64,000 nucleotides of DNA, from NCBI RefSeq assembly GCF_008831285.2, contig NC_045142.1:687001-751000 (forward strand), read 5' to 3'. This document shows positions 24,830-37,866 of the stretch, in pieces; within the stretch, counting starts at the first letter, position 1; every line of letters starts with the position of its first letter. Both the position numbers and the translations under genes were made by a program. Below the pieces are notes generated by a model, which saw only the letters and a program-made list of their open reading frames with translations, was not told the origin of the DNA and made no database searches. The stretch comes from Nymphaea colorata (lineage: Eukaryota; Streptophyta; Magnoliopsida; Nymphaeales; Nymphaeaceae).

Positions 24830-26258
24830 ACCTAATGTTGCGGATTTGCATTTGGGTGTATAAATTACAAATTAAATTATGTACAAGTACATCTAACAAA
24901 TTTGGTGTCTGACGAGCTCTTGCACTAAATTTGGTTTTGATTTCGATAATTGGTTCGGATTTTTTTTCCCGATACCGACCCACCTAGTCCTTGGTTAATT
25001 AGTTTATCAAATAAATTGTTGAGAAACACTGACATTCAAATGAATTCAAGTGTTAGGCTGTCAATGGATCAGATGATCTGTTCTGCTCCACCACTTTTGG
25101 TCGTCACTTAGGTGAGTCCAATGAGACCAATTATCATGAACAGCGCCATTGCCATTACTGTGTAGATCAAACAAACTAATCGCAATCCGTATCCAGTGGA
25201 ATTATATAACTTTTTACGCTTTTGCATGGAAATTCTGATGAATCATGAAATTGAAATGTGGATCAGATTAGCGGTACAGTTCAGATATATAAAACCATAG
25301 CCTGATCGTATAACGGTGGAACCTTGTGGCCAATAACTTAAAAAGATTGTTACGTACTTGATTTATTGTACTGATCTAAGTCCCAAAGGTGGAAAACCGA
25401 TATGTTGATCATCAGTGCTACGGCTTGAAGTAGGGTTGGCAGGCGGTCAATGTGTAAATTGAAGCACAGCAAAGACAACACCTCAGAGAACATCTGAAGC
25501 ACGGTATGAGATATGAGCTTTGACTCTCTGCTTGGCAGTGGATGGATCTCCCCTGCTCACCCGAATATGTTGGTATCATCTTACCATTGATCCGCATAAG
25601 TCTCCCGAATTTTCTTAAAATTTTTACTTACCTTCATGCATAGTGGTTTAAACTTCGGTCCTTGAATTATTACTGGTCTGGACAACGATTCTGACTGGAT
25701 TTATTTCGGCTGATTTCTGAATCTCTTGGAAAAGCATTTTCATTCATGAACTGATTTTCAAGTGTACCAGAGGATGGCCAATACCATAGAAGCTGCTTTA
25801 AAGATTGCGATTTCTTTCCTCAATTATCAATATTTAATGCATTCATTCATGACGTGTCTGGACTTTCACTTGACGAAACCACGACACAATGATAATGATG
25901 GACGGCTTGAGACTTCCTTCAATTTTCGGAAATCTTGAATGCCTCATAAAATCTTGATTTTAGTGGGAAGTCCAACTGTTTTATGGTGGAAATGGTGGCC
26001 GGGGAATTCTGACTGATCGAGGTTCACAGAAAGTGGAGAACATAGTGGGCCTGATCCCATGAACTCACGTTTCTCTACTTTTCAGGAATACTGTTCACCT
26101 GCAGGACCTGTTTGAATGCGCAGAAGAGAAGATCACAAGGAGAAAAAAAATGTTTGAGACTTTCTCATCCGCACTCCTCGCCCGGTGGATACTTTGGAGA
26201 AAATAACCTTTCTTATTTGGTTGTTTGAAGGGGAGGATGTGTATCTTTGAGACAGAAC

Positions 26259-26737
26259 GTTTGATAGCCTTGGATCTCAAATCACTGGCTGATTTGAAAT
26301 CTTAATTTGTTGGGCCATGAAATCCACTGTTCGAACAAAGAATGAATCTAGAGAAAAAGTAAATACTTTTGCTATTCTAGAATCTCACATCCGAAGCTGA
26401 TGTGAATCCACATCGCTGCTTAAACAAACAGTCAATTTCGGCATTTTATATTTCAACTTCATCATATTTCAGGTTCCACTATACCACCGCATAAAACACC
26501 TTTCAAATGCATGGGCTGAACTTTTTTTAACTTTCGGAGGCTATCTAGATCCAAGAGGATTTTAAAACTGTGGATCTGTAGTCTGACCCCCTCAGATCAT
26601 AGATCCGTGGTTTTTATAATGTAATGGGAATCCCAATTCCTCGGTTGTGAAATCCGTTGTTTGTTTGCTTCAACAATGGCTTTCATCTAATGCGGATTTG
26701 AGATCGACCTCAAATATTAGATCAAAGGCTATCAAAC
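26259..26737. mobile_element. Inverted-repeat DNA element, about 480 bp
   Basis: The left end GTTTGATAGCCTTGGATCT matches the reverse complement of the right end at 18 of 19 bases. The interior has several related copies of a GTGAAATCC.(C/G)TGTTTG motif and no coding potential. GTTTGATAGCC-type ends are typical of non-autonomous DNA transposons in plants. The outermost bases may extend a few positions further (GGCCTAAG follows at the right). Another piece of the family lies near 8936-9075. Confidence 0.65.
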
Positions 26738-28932
26738 ATGGCCTAAGTTATACATGCATTCAAAGTACCACAAGACCTTTCTTTCTAAACATATTTTCCC
26801 GTTTCAAAGTGGGAAAACCACATTTCATATTTCAAAATGATAGCATAATTCCCCATGACTAGCACTCTCGCCCTAAGGTCTTTCCCACTGGAAAGAAAGA
26901 GAGAGTATATATAATATATATATATAACAAAGTTATCGGTTATTCATTTCGCCAGTTTCATGTAATAAGATACTTAGGATCAACTTTCAATGAAGGATAG
27001 TCGCCTCAGCTTTATTGCAAAGATACTTAGAATGTTGGCCTTTATGTGTGAATATATATGTATCTTTTTTAACATTTAATGGCTTTTCATTGACTTCAGA
27101 ACAAAATAAATTGATTTCGCAGAAAACGGCCTCTAAAAGGAAGTGACATTCTCGGAGGCCCCAACATTAAGGATCCAAGTTAGAAGTCAATTGCTTGATA
27201 TAGGCATCAGGGCTTCACGTACACTGTTAGTTGAGTGACAAAAAGGAAGAAAATCTTCAAAAGGAGGAGAGAAGAAAGCGTGTTTAATCGACTGATATCA
27301 TTGAAAAAGTGACAGTATTCTTTTCTCTGTTCAAGATCTACCACCTTTTTTTTTTTTCCTTTTGTTGCTGTTAAATTGTCGCCAAAAGGTGAGGCTCTAA
27401 TGAAGAAGTTGTGAAAAAGGTTGAAGTCCAAGCTATAAGTTCGGCCTTCTGGGAAGTTGCAGCGGCGGTGACGTTAATGGGAACGATGGAGAGAAGAGAT
27501 GAGAGTGGGAAAAGAAAGGTGTGAAAGTTAAAAAGATTTGGAGCAATTAGAGTCACAGAATCGGCAAGTTGCTCAAGTGACAAAAAAGTAGAAAGCAAAG
27601 GCATCGGTAGTTTGGAAAAAGTGGGACTTTTTATCGCCTTATGGACGTAGATGACGAAGATAAGTGCTTTAACTCCATCGGGTGGGAATGTGATACGTGG
27701 TCTCACGCGCCTCCTAACTCGAGAGACCTTTTCCCTTTTTCTCCGGTTTCATGGAAGATCGAGCTCTGTGCACGCTCGTGACTGTCGACTGAGGGTTTGA
27801 AGTTGAAGAATCACCAAGCCGCATCTCTCGTGATCAGATCCGATTTGGTTTGGGAATTCTAAGTCTCAATGGGACTTTGATTGTTTGAAGAAGCATTAGT
27901 ATAGTTGATTGGGCAGATGGGTGCACATGTCACATGTTTGATTCATGTGGATGGGCAGGCGGGTGCATGAAAGGCTTGTCACATGTTTGATTCATGTAGA
28001 TGTTACTTTCATCTTGCATTGAAAGCACTCAAATAAAAGAAAGATGATTCAACTTCAAACCTTTTTTAATGTAGCGGGCAACAGATGGGTGCATACTATA
28101 CTCGACCCAAATCTTAATGCAACCCGAGACCTCAAAGGTAGTTTTTTTTCAGGTGGTAAAGGAAAGGGAAGTGGTGATTGTCAACCTCTTGCTCACCTGA
28201 ATAATAGAGCTCCGACTAAGGTAGATTTTACTAAGTTGAATCAGGTAAATAATGGATCCAACTCAAAACCACCAAACTGTTCACACCCGTAACTGGCTCC
28301 ATTCGTAATGCAACATGTTGGTAAAACTTGTGCTTCCAAGCTGAAAACAGAAAGGCGTTAAGGAAACCATATTTCACTTCCCATTGCCCACAGAGTGCTC
28401 CTGAATAATCTTTTTAAGACTATGTTTAGAAGGAGTTAAAGCACATGATAGTGAAGGATGGGAAGTAAGGGGAAAAAAACACGAAGACTAAAGAAAAAAA
28501 AGGGATTTGAACATCATTTTGGTTGTTGGTCATGCACCTAGATTTAAGGCTACCATCTAAGATGAAGAAGCCTTCGGCAATCATATCGATGTGCAATATT
28601 TCTATATTCTAAATCAGATGAAAGTGCATACAGACAGCGGATCCCGTGTCCTTTGAAGTATATATAATCATGTGACCAGTGCTTCCTCGAGCCGATCTGA
28701 AGATCAAGTGCATGCAAACTGGATCTCCACACTATGCTTACGGTAGATAGATGGACAATATATTTTCGGTACAAGCTACGAGTTTCTGGTATCACTTGTT
28801 TAGCTCGTGCGCTTGATCCGAGCCCGTGTGCTGTGAGAGGACTAGCTGGATATTGATCTTGGGTTGGATGATATGCACACACACACAAAGTGCATAATGC
28901 ATATGCATGCATGTACATATATGGGTGTGAAG

Positions 28933-29107
28933 AGCAGAGCCACATACGAGTTGATATCAGCAGTTGCCCACACCAGCCACACAATTTTCCTTTTTTTTTT
29001 ATGGGGGTGCCCTTCAAATATTTGCTTATATATATGCTGAATGCCCTTAAGGAATGAAAATTTTTAATACAGTGCCTACTAGCAAAAATAATTTTTGGTT
29101 CTACCAT
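28933..29107. mobile_element. Small hAT-like MITE remnant
   Basis: The left end contains GCAGAGCCACAT followed by GCAGTTGCCCACACCAGCC. The right end contains CAGTGCCTACTAGC and TTTTTGGTTCTACCATTG. These correspond in order and spacing to the ends of the longer hAT element at 34120-35997. Ends are degenerate and there is no clear target duplication. Confidence 0.4.
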
Positions 29108-29420
29108 TGATCAGTGTGCACGACTAGGTTCAATCACCTATCCCTATGGTAATAGGAAGAGGTTCCTCTGAAATAATTTGATTATAAAGAGAAGAATGAT
29201 CCACTCATGTGATCCTCGGAAAAACATATATATGATATATAGAAGAATGAGAAATTTTCAAATGTATCTTGTTCTTGGATTTGCATCAATTTATTCCTAC
29301 TATTATATTGCTTTTATTACAGATCTTGATGCTTAGATATAGCGCGTATGTTTTTTGCTTAACGAACTTCATATATTACTCGATCTGCTTCAGAATGATA
29401 ATGGGAGAAAAGGTTACATG

Positions 29421-29518
29421 TGGTGCCAACACCAAACTTGTATTCCAAAACTGCTTGATCTACTCGTAGTGGTGCCAACACCAAACTTGTATTCCAAAAC
29501 TGCTTGATCTACTCGTAG
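29421..29518. repeat. 49-bp tandem duplication (2 copies)
   Basis: The two units at 29421-29469 and 29470-29518 appear identical, beginning TGGTGCCAACACCAAACTTG. A third diverged piece (TGGTGCCCACACCAAACTTG) follows at 29594. The duplication looks recent. Confidence 0.85.
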
Positions 29519-31064
29519 AATTCGACTTTCTGCCTTGTAGCTTAAGCCATGTCACACCAGTCTATTAAAAATTATATTACAATATCTCCATGTGGTGCCC
29601 ACACCAAACTTGTATGGCTAACTCAAGAGCCTTTCGACAAAAAAAAATCGTGACTCCACCACTGCTTAAAGGACATGTATCTTATAAGCACATTCAATGA
29701 AATTTAAGCATGAAATAAAAAATACACACACTCTCTAAAGGTATGTAAAGCTTGGCACGTGGGAATGCACCACTGATATGGCGACAAAAGGAACAAGGAA
29801 TGAGAAAGATTACTAGCATGGATTAGTTGAGATGGTTAATGAGAGTAGCTAGAAAAATATATAATGAAAAAGCAACTAGGGATAAGATTTCTTATATCCT
29901 AAGCTTTCTAAGAGTTTCTAACTTAGTAAACTTGTCTTGAAACCCGTCTCCACACAATTCTATAGTGCACACCGTAGCCACAAACCGTCAGCCTCACGTT
30001 GTTCGGACTGGATTGTCACCAAAAATTTTGAAAATTATGCTTTTCTTTTTCTTTCTGTAAGAAGGATATTGACAGTAGAATGTTTGAAGAATTTTCTTGA
30101 ACATATAAACAGGTTAACTTTCTAATACTTGGGTTTCTTTTAAATTATGACTAGACAATATGACATATGACCGTGTTTTGTGTTCTCCGAGCAAAAACTT
30201 TACATGTTTGTGCTCTGTTTGCTTTAAATTTCAATTTCCGCCGCTGGATAGTATGTAACTTCGGAGGAAAGCAATACCATCTTCCTGGACTTGCATTATA
30301 ACAAATGCAGACAAGGGACTATGCTATTTGAATTATGACAATTCTTGGAGGTTAGCTGGATGTTGAGATAATGAGCAAAGAAGAGTTAAAGCCATACTAG
30401 ACTTTTGCAAACAATGATCGAATATTCCCAAGCTGAGCTAATTTCAACTTTGTTTAATAACAAATTGGCCTTGACAATGATCTTGTCTCTAGGTGTTCTT
30501 TCATTCAGCTGCTAGCAAACAAAAGAACAAACCAAAACCAAACTTAGCTTGCCGCTTTGATAATGAATGCCAGCTAAAACCATGTTGGACACCTCGCCTT
30601 AGCGATGAAACTAGTTTAACAAAAAGGCTGTATCATTCCAGGATTTTAGCATATCTGCTAGCTCGTCAACGCTTATAGATGTGACATAATATTCCTGATT
30701 CCTTTGGCTGTTAAATACTAAATAAATATTTCAACAAGAATGCCTATCACCCAAAACTATATATGTGTGTGTAGTTATTGGACCTTATGAACCAATTTTA
30801 AGAAAATTAGATGGCAGAAATTAAGCTGAAAAAAATAAAAACCAAACTATATTGTCAAGAGATTGAAATATCTCCCAAAAGAAGACCAGAAATCTAGATT
30901 AAGGAAGCTGATTCGTGTCCTTCTATGAGGGGTATTTTTGTCTCTTGAAATACTGACTTGGTTTCTATGTTTTTCAACTTATTATCCACCACATGATATC
31001 CTTAAAATTGACGGCTCATACAATTTCTATCTAGTTTGGCATATAAGGGTATGATAGGTACCCA

Positions 31065-31071
<7 letters not shown>

Positions 31072-31099
<28 letters not shown>
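31072..31099. repeat. CT microsatellite
   Basis: CT dinucleotides followed by a short AT run. No gene is recognised nearby. Confidence 0.8.
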
Positions 31100-31102
<3 letters not shown>

Positions 31103-32241
31103 ATATATACACCCAATGTCGGATGTCATATACAATGTTTGGAGTTTGAAAATTCTTTTTATTTCTGGTTTGCTTCCTTAAGGCGTTGATTGACTTAATA
31201 TGCGGCTAACGTGTATGTTTCTATACAGAGGGATCAGAGAGATTCTAGTATGACAACCATCAAAGTAGGTGGGGAATCGACTACTAGCTGTACTTTTTTT
31301 TAGCATAGATTATCGACGAAATGAGACAGAATTTTTGCATTTCCTTCCTTCTTAGAAGCTAGCTCCTCATCAATCAACTGTGGAATGTTTTTGTTAGATT
31401 TCCTTCCAAATGGTTGTTGCAACTATGCTCTAAACCATACTATAACTCCAAGATCAAACGACCCAACTCTTTAGAAACCAACTTTTCCCTTCGACAATCC
31501 AATCTTGAAATTTTGGTAAGAGTACTTGAGAGCAGCAGTAAAGTTAACCCTAACTATGTATACTTTCCATCCTCAGGAAGTACACTTTCCGATGGCTTAG
31601 AAGTCCTTCAAAAGATATGCCATGTTCTAATTTAATTAGTGGCCATAACTATATGCTTCAAACTATACTACATAACAGACAAGCATAATATTGACACACT
31701 TAATAAGAAACTAAAAATTGTGACAATTAATTTTCTCATGAGATCTGGTTCAAAACAAGTTATCAGCGAACAAAGTTGCGCAACTTCTAATTGGTTTCGC
31801 AGATAGGAACATGACTGATGGTGTATTATGCCTCGATACTAGTTGTCACGATCCACTTTTTAATTGAAAAAACAACTTTCCATATAGCTTTTTATAGTTT
31901 AACAGTTGTGTTGATGAGGTAACTTATATACAATTCACGCACTCATTAGATTCATTCGCTTAGTCTATCTATTTTATAGAACTACATATACCATCAACAA
32001 TATGTTATGAATATCGTCTCACCGGATTCGATATTTGTCCAACATCCTTCGTCTGGCACCGCTGAAAGTTTTCCTTAGCTACCAAGAGTCACCTCTCTCT
32101 CTCTCTCTCTCTCAAGCGTTCTGTTTTTTGTAGGAAATTTAAGTCCCTTAAAGTTGTCTCTTCTACACTTTCTTGGTCTTGGTAGAAACCTGGTTCCTAC
32201 GCGTAAATGCCTGTCTCTCTGTTACCACTTGTTGTACCCCC

Positions 32242-32244
<3 letters not shown>

Positions 32245-32308
<64 letters not shown>

Positions 32309-32330
32309 CTATATATATATATATATATAT
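32245..32330. repeat. Compound microsatellite (CT)n(ATCT)n(AT)n
   Basis: About 46 bases of CT run into about five ATCT units and then about ten AT dinucleotides. The gradual change suggests stepwise mutation within one array. Confidence 0.9.
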
Positions 32331-33323
32331 TAAAGGGTTGCTTTCATGGACTTTTTCAGACGGTATCTGAAACGATGGATTTGTGGAAATCTTGGTAATA
32401 AAGCCATTGTAAGTACTTTCCTTTTAGAAGAGAAACTTATATCCAATGTGTGACCCCACGCTTCTTTACGATAATGCCAAGATTGGCAGCCTACTTATTT
32501 TGGCATGCGATTATTTGCCAGCAAGCAAGAAAGCCTTTCCTCTCTCTGCTCTTTGAGATAATGTTCTATCCATGGATTGGATTTATTCAATTACATGTTT
32601 GAATTTGTTTCCATTTTGTCGCGTTTGATGATGAATTTTTTGGATTCAGATTTAGATGCCAACATGCAATTTCCGCGACCAACCCCGATTGGAGCAAGAA
32701 TTTTGACCCTTTCACATGTAAACGGTGGTCCTTAACATAGCCAGATCCAAGTTCGGTCTTCAAAAAGCAGATCTCGGATCGGCAAATGACATTGAAATGG
32801 ATCTTCTCGTGAGATCCAGTTAGTTCAGACTCGGTAAAGCTCGATTTCAAACGCAATCTGAACCATTTACATCCCTATTTTGGATTAGATTGGATTTAGA
32901 TCAAGTACTGAAAACCATGATTAAATGCCCGTAACAAAATCGGATCCGTTTGCTCTCCAGGACTTCAAATGACACATTAAACAGCCGTGCCTGGAGTTGC
33001 TTCCCCGAAGTTCATCACATGTTCTGGTCTTCATATGCTCACTTGCACACAATATTAAAGTGTACATGGGGACAGCAAAGGAGAAAAAAAATCTACAACT
33101 TTTCACTAAAATGGAGAACACGTGCTTTTGATATATATATATATATATATAAACTCAGTCAGGTTCAGTGAGATAACATCTTCCATTAATTACAAGATAA
33201 TGAAAAACCGATGTTCAATTGGAAATAACAATGTAATCTATAAAATTTAACACCTTGCAACATGATAGGCTTTGGTACTTATGTGGTTGATTATATTATC
33301 TGATTAGGTAGACTCATGAGGAT

Positions 33324-33511
33324 CAGAGGCAAAGTCACATGGGGGCATGGCCTCCTCTAGTTTTTCAATTTTTTTTTTTTTTTTTTGCTAAACTCTACAT
33401 TGGTTTTTTAATAGAACTCATGTTTTCATCAAAGTTAGTAAAAGATATAAAATGCCCTTGAAAAATTGTGACAGATAATGAATCCCCAAAACTTTTCTGG
33501 CTTTGCTGCTG
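33324..33511. mobile_element. hAT-like MITE, 188 bp
   Basis: The left end CAGAGGCAAAGTCAC and the reverse complement of the right end CAGCAGCAAAGCCAG match at 11 of 15 bases. The left arm has the GGGGGCATGGCC motif often seen in such elements, and a T-run follows. The flanks ATGAGGAT and CTAGGGAT share 5 of 8 positions and may be a decayed target duplication. Confidence 0.5.
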
Positions 33512-34503
33512 CTAGGGATGGCCATAACTTTGTCCCTTTTGGGAAGAAACCAAGTACTTTACCGCTGCACCAAGCAATGACTCTTGAAAGGCTTGACAAA
33601 GAAATGCGAAAGGAAAAAGAACACAAGTTGATTGTGTTATCTTGGAAACTTCCTTCTCTTTGTTTTCACTTAACCAGCAGATTAGGATTGGACCTTCCTT
33701 TCCTTCTACTTTTGTGGCGGAGAGTTTGTGAGGGAGGCAGTGTAGCTATCACAATTAAGACCCAAACAGCATTCAACATCACCAGAGAACAACTCAAACT
33801 CTTTGTTATAAGTTCTAAAATAGACTCAAAAGGGCCAATTCAATCAGAATCGAAGGTGAAAGGCTGAAAATAGATCATTGGCAAGCTAAATTCGCGCACA
33901 TCTTCAAAGGGTTTTATGCAGGAAAAACTTTTTTCCATTAAATTCAGATGGGCGGTCCATGAATTTGCCCTTATCTCTAGGGGATACATGGAATCCTATG
34001 GGGCATTTGATTACTTCATATTTGAAATCTATGGATATGATGTGACATGCTTTTCTTGATGTGGCAAAAGATACACAATAGAATTCATGGTTTATCAAAC
34101 TAAGGATCTTAGGTCAAAGCAGTAGTGGAGCCATCGTGGGGCAGGCGTGGGTGCCTGCCCACGCCAGCCCACGAAAGCTCCACAGTGAAATGGAGCCTCA
34201 GTCTGCCTCACGCCCGTGTTGACGCCGTGTTACCCACGCCAAACATGGATCGGGTCCAGCAATCCACATTGATCCAGCTCCAGAAAACATAAACATTCTG
34301 CCCACCCAAATTCACCTGAAAGTAGAAACTCTCGAGAAGGGGTGAACCGGCAAAGGGCAAGGCTGCAAGGTGCAAGCGGCAAGGGTCAAGCCTCCAAATC
34401 GCTTTTGCCTCATGCATCTGATTTTTGTGCTAAAGACAGAAGTAGCGCCCGGATCTCGACTAAGTGGTCGGTGCCACGGTCAGGACGAGGATTAAATCAA
34501 TAG

Positions 34504-35519
34504 ATGAGTCTCAAACGACCTGGTGATACTCACTGGAGTTCTTACTATGATGTCTCAGTCAATTTAGTCAACATGTATCCCTTTGTGATTAAGGCATTAG
34601 ATTTTATTGCAGAAAATAAAAGTAAAGGAAAATGGGAGGCACTTGAATTGATATGTTCCTTGCGAAATTTTGAATTTATATTTGCCTTGCATTTGATGTA
34701 TAAAGTTTTGCGGATAACTCACATGCTTTCACAAGCACTCCAAATCAATATATTGTAAATGCTATGAATTTAGTTATTGTATCAAAAACATGTCTTCAAG
34801 ATTTGAGAGATAATGGTGGAGACTTTTTTATGAGTGAAATTTCTATATTTTGCAATAAATTTGATATATTTGTGCCTGATTTAGAGGAAATCTATACACC
34901 CGAAGGACGACCCAGATGTGTACATCAAAGGATTACATTTTCGCATCATTATCATGTTGAAGTATTTTATGCTGTTATTGATATGCAACTTCAAGAGTTG
35001 AATAGTCGTTTCACTGAGGCAAATACAGAGTTTCTTCTTTCAGTAGCATGTTTAAGTCCAAAGAATAGCTTTTTTGTTTTTGACAAACATAAATTGATTC
35101 GTCTTACTGTGTTCTATCATAAAGATTTCAATGGAGCAGACTTCTATAGACTTGAAAGTCAATTAGATGTATATCTTGAAGACATAAAAACCACTAAAAA
35201 ATTTTCAAATTTGAAATCTTTGACTGAGCTATTTGAAATGATTGCGACAACTGGAAAGCACATAATATTTCCTCTGGTGTATTTGTTGATTAAATTGGCA
35301 CTAACTTTGTCAGTTGCAACTGCAAGTATTGAGAGAGCATTTTCAGCTATGAACATTATCAAAACTAGGCTTCGTAACAAGACGAAAGATGAATTGGTTA
35401 ATGATGTTTTAGTCACTTACATTAAGATGGACACATTTGATAGTATCAGTGATGAAACAATCATGCATCGTTGTCAGAATATGAAAAAGAGACGAGACCA
35501 CATGCAATTTTGTACATGA
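34504..35519 (+). pseudogene. hAT transposase fragment, frameshifted (TTF-type/ZMYM1-like)
   Basis: Two open segments in different frames (34504-34758 and 34764-35519) together cover the C-terminal half of a plant hAT transposase. The first begins with RPGDTHWSSYY, corresponding to the RxGDTRWxSHY motif. The second ends with the hAT dimerisation region: LALTLSVATASIERAFSAMN and then RLRNKTKDELVNDVLVTYI. The break at about 34755 is a frameshift with an in-frame stop (TTGTAA) where the family normally continues. The zinc-finger and N-terminal catalytic parts are missing, so no active enzyme is expected. Nearby non-autonomous elements have similar ends and may have used the intact parent enzyme elsewhere in the genome; that is inference. 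Confidence 0.85.
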
Positions 35520-35749
35520 CTATAGTTTTTTTTACTTGCTTTTTGAGACTAATTGTAAATTTGTTTATAAATATAGTCATTTGTTGAGATGAACACATTT
35601 GATAGTATCAGTCATGAAACAATCATGCATCATTATCAAAATATGAAAAAGAGATGAGACCACATGTAATTTTGTACATGACTATAGGTTTTTTTACTTG
35701 CTTTTTGAGGCCAATTGTAAATTTGTTTATAAATATAGTCATTTGATTT
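35426..35749. repeat. 162-bp tandem duplication at the hAT 3' end
   Basis: The segment 35426-35587, covering the last transposase codons and following non-coding bases, is repeated at 35588-35749 with about ten differences. The second copy of the coding tail contains an in-frame TGA (AAGAGATGAGAC). AATTGTAAATTTGTT-like motifs recur further downstream. Confidence 0.8.
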
Positions 35750-35997
35750 ATTTTTTATGCTAATTGTAAATTTGTTCACATTCAGTCATCCAATTGATTA
35801 TTTTGATGTCATTGGCCAATTGTAATTTTGTCCATAACATTAATGATATGATTTGTTTGTTGGGGATCATTGTAAGTTTGTTCATAAGTATGTTTATTTG
35901 CTTTATTTTTAAAATAACATATATTTTAGTTTGAAAATTTTTTCACATACTATATACTAGTGCCCCATAGGAAAAAATTTCTGACTCCGCCACTTTG

Positions 35998-37866
35998 CTA
36001 GAGTTAAGATTCATACTTGAATTGCTTACTTCGTCTTTTTGCATTGAGAAAAGGACAGTGTTTGATCTTCTTAAATCCTAAGGATTTAAACATTCCAAAG
36101 TGTGTTCGTTCGTTAGCAGCAGATGTGAGATTTACAATGGTTTATAATCACCAACGTTCTCAGATGGTTTGTGGATTTGAAGTCTGCGACCTTCTCCCTT
36201 TCGTGGAAGCCTCAGATCCATGCTTTTTTACACCTACAATGGATATAAGAGTTGCACCATGTGGGGGCAATTGTCCACACAGACACCAAAATTTTTATTA
36301 TTTTTATCTGTATGTGTGTTATGTGATTGTTGTTGGCGATCTGTGCATATGGTCAATGTCTAAAGCTCATGTGAAGCATGTTCTTCGTCTTGTTCCTAAT
36401 GTATCGGTCAAAGAAAAAAGAGTATATTCTTTCTTAAGATGTAACTCGACAATTTTTTTTGTATAGTTACAAATTGTATTTTACATCTTCTTATAACCTT
36501 CCACGTGCCTTCCTTAATAGTTCGGACTTTTTTTAACAATTTCTCATTGAGTTTTGCATGAACTTACAAATTCAACTAATAAAATAAAATTTCCATACAT
36601 CATATTTGTCAAGAAAAAAAAAAATCAACGCTGATGGCAATGGTTCCACATGTAGTGCCAGCCTTTTTTAAATGTTATCAAAATTAATTAATATTTTTTA
36701 ACATATCAGATTCGAATCGGATGTATTTGTTTATCAAATCCAATTAGTTGGTTAGTTGAATATTAAGATTGAAACTTAAACCCAAAGGAAGAGAAAGTCT
36801 GCATCTAATTCTTAAAAAAAAACAATTGAATTTGATACTGTACTGAACTTGAATTAAATGTCGCATGTGCCCAGTGCCAACCATCCAACTATTAATTTCT
36901 CCCAACTTGCAGACCTCAGCCTACCTATTAATTGCGGATAAAATGTTGACTTTGGTAGAAATCTGGGCTTCACATCCCGTGCATTTTTTCATAATTTTAT
37001 TCACTTACTTTTCTCTTCTTTTTTTTTAATTTTAGCTAATTCACGCGCTTTGATGAAATAAAACAATCGATTTATGTACCAGAAGAAATATTTTCCATTC
37101 TTTAGCTGGCGTATGGCCCAAGGAATTAAGCAGACAATTAGAATTGACCAAGCGGCCGAGTCGCAGGAAGATCGGAAAATTCTAGTTCAATAACTCTGAC
37201 TTTATCTCTTTCTGTCTTTTTTTTTTTTATTAGCTTAATTATGATCTTGGAGTGGATAATTATTTTCCACAGTTTCACGGAAAATTAAGAAGAAGCAAAA
37301 AAAAAAAAAAAAAAAAAAAAAAGCAATGAATTGAATTGAGTACTACCAAAAACACTAAGAGCCAGTCGGGACAGCTTGGTTCTAACCATGACGGCTTAAC
37401 CTTGACTTTATGGTCCAAAACTGGACACTGGGAAAGGGTCAAAAGCCAAGGGGCTCTTGGTCAAACCCTGGAGGACCAGACTTACACGTCTCATCTGGGC
37501 TCGTCTCAACTTGGACCATCGACCTCTTCCAAGTAACTTGTTCATGGTCCGGGTTTGCGGCAAAGGGGACCCAGATGAAACACGGATCCACTTAGTCCAA
37601 AATAATCACACAATTTCTGCTCGCAACCCTCTAACTATAGTTCAATGTCCACAACAGGGATCGTCTCAACTTTTTCACCACTTGACTCTCCCTTTACCTC
37701 CTTGAAATCATAATTTTAATTATTATTTACTTGTGAACTCTGTGAAACATTTTCTCCTGCTTTTGCTTTTGAGTGAATGGGGTACCCCACCACATGGCCG
37801 AAGAAGAAAACTTCTTCTTTCTCATTTTTCTTAGGGTCCAGGATTGTGTCGGTGCATTAAAAGGAT
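35998..37866. other. Spacer between the hAT element and the kinase promoter
   Basis: No gene family is recognised. A 149-codon frame at 36017-36466 and several short frames at 37336-37705 show no known motif. A 26-base A-run stands at 37297-37322. Confidence 0.5.

Larger units (their letters stand above)
24830..34119. other. Gene-free spacer between the SINE-like insertion and the hAT element
   Basis: No gene is recognised. Entries within it cover the MITEs, a 49-bp tandem duplication and microsatellites. A 24-bp direct repeat containing CACATGTTTGATTCATGT occurs near 27930 and 27982. The longest open frame (28550-29107, minus) overlaps a MITE and has no recognisable domain. Confidence 0.55.
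34120..35997 (+). mobile_element. Defective hAT-superfamily transposon
   Basis: The left end CAGTAGTGGAGCCA and the minus-strand right end CAAAGTGGCGGAGTCA form imperfect terminal inverted repeats. The interior carries a broken hAT transposase in the plus direction (34504-35519). The flanking 8-mers do not match, so a target duplication is not preserved or the ends are not exact. Only the C-terminal part of a transposase is present, so the element is internally deleted and cannot be autonomous. Confidence 0.65.

Noticed and set aside
28550-29107. 185-codon minus-strand open frame
   Set aside because: It overlaps a MITE, has no recognisable domain and no conserved composition. It is probably a chance frame.
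33478-33867. 129-codon open frame
   Set aside because: It begins inside the right end of a MITE and shows no known domain.
36017-36466. 149-codon open frame just right of the hAT element
   Set aside because: No recognisable domain and unusual composition. There is no evidence that it belongs to the transposon or to a host gene.
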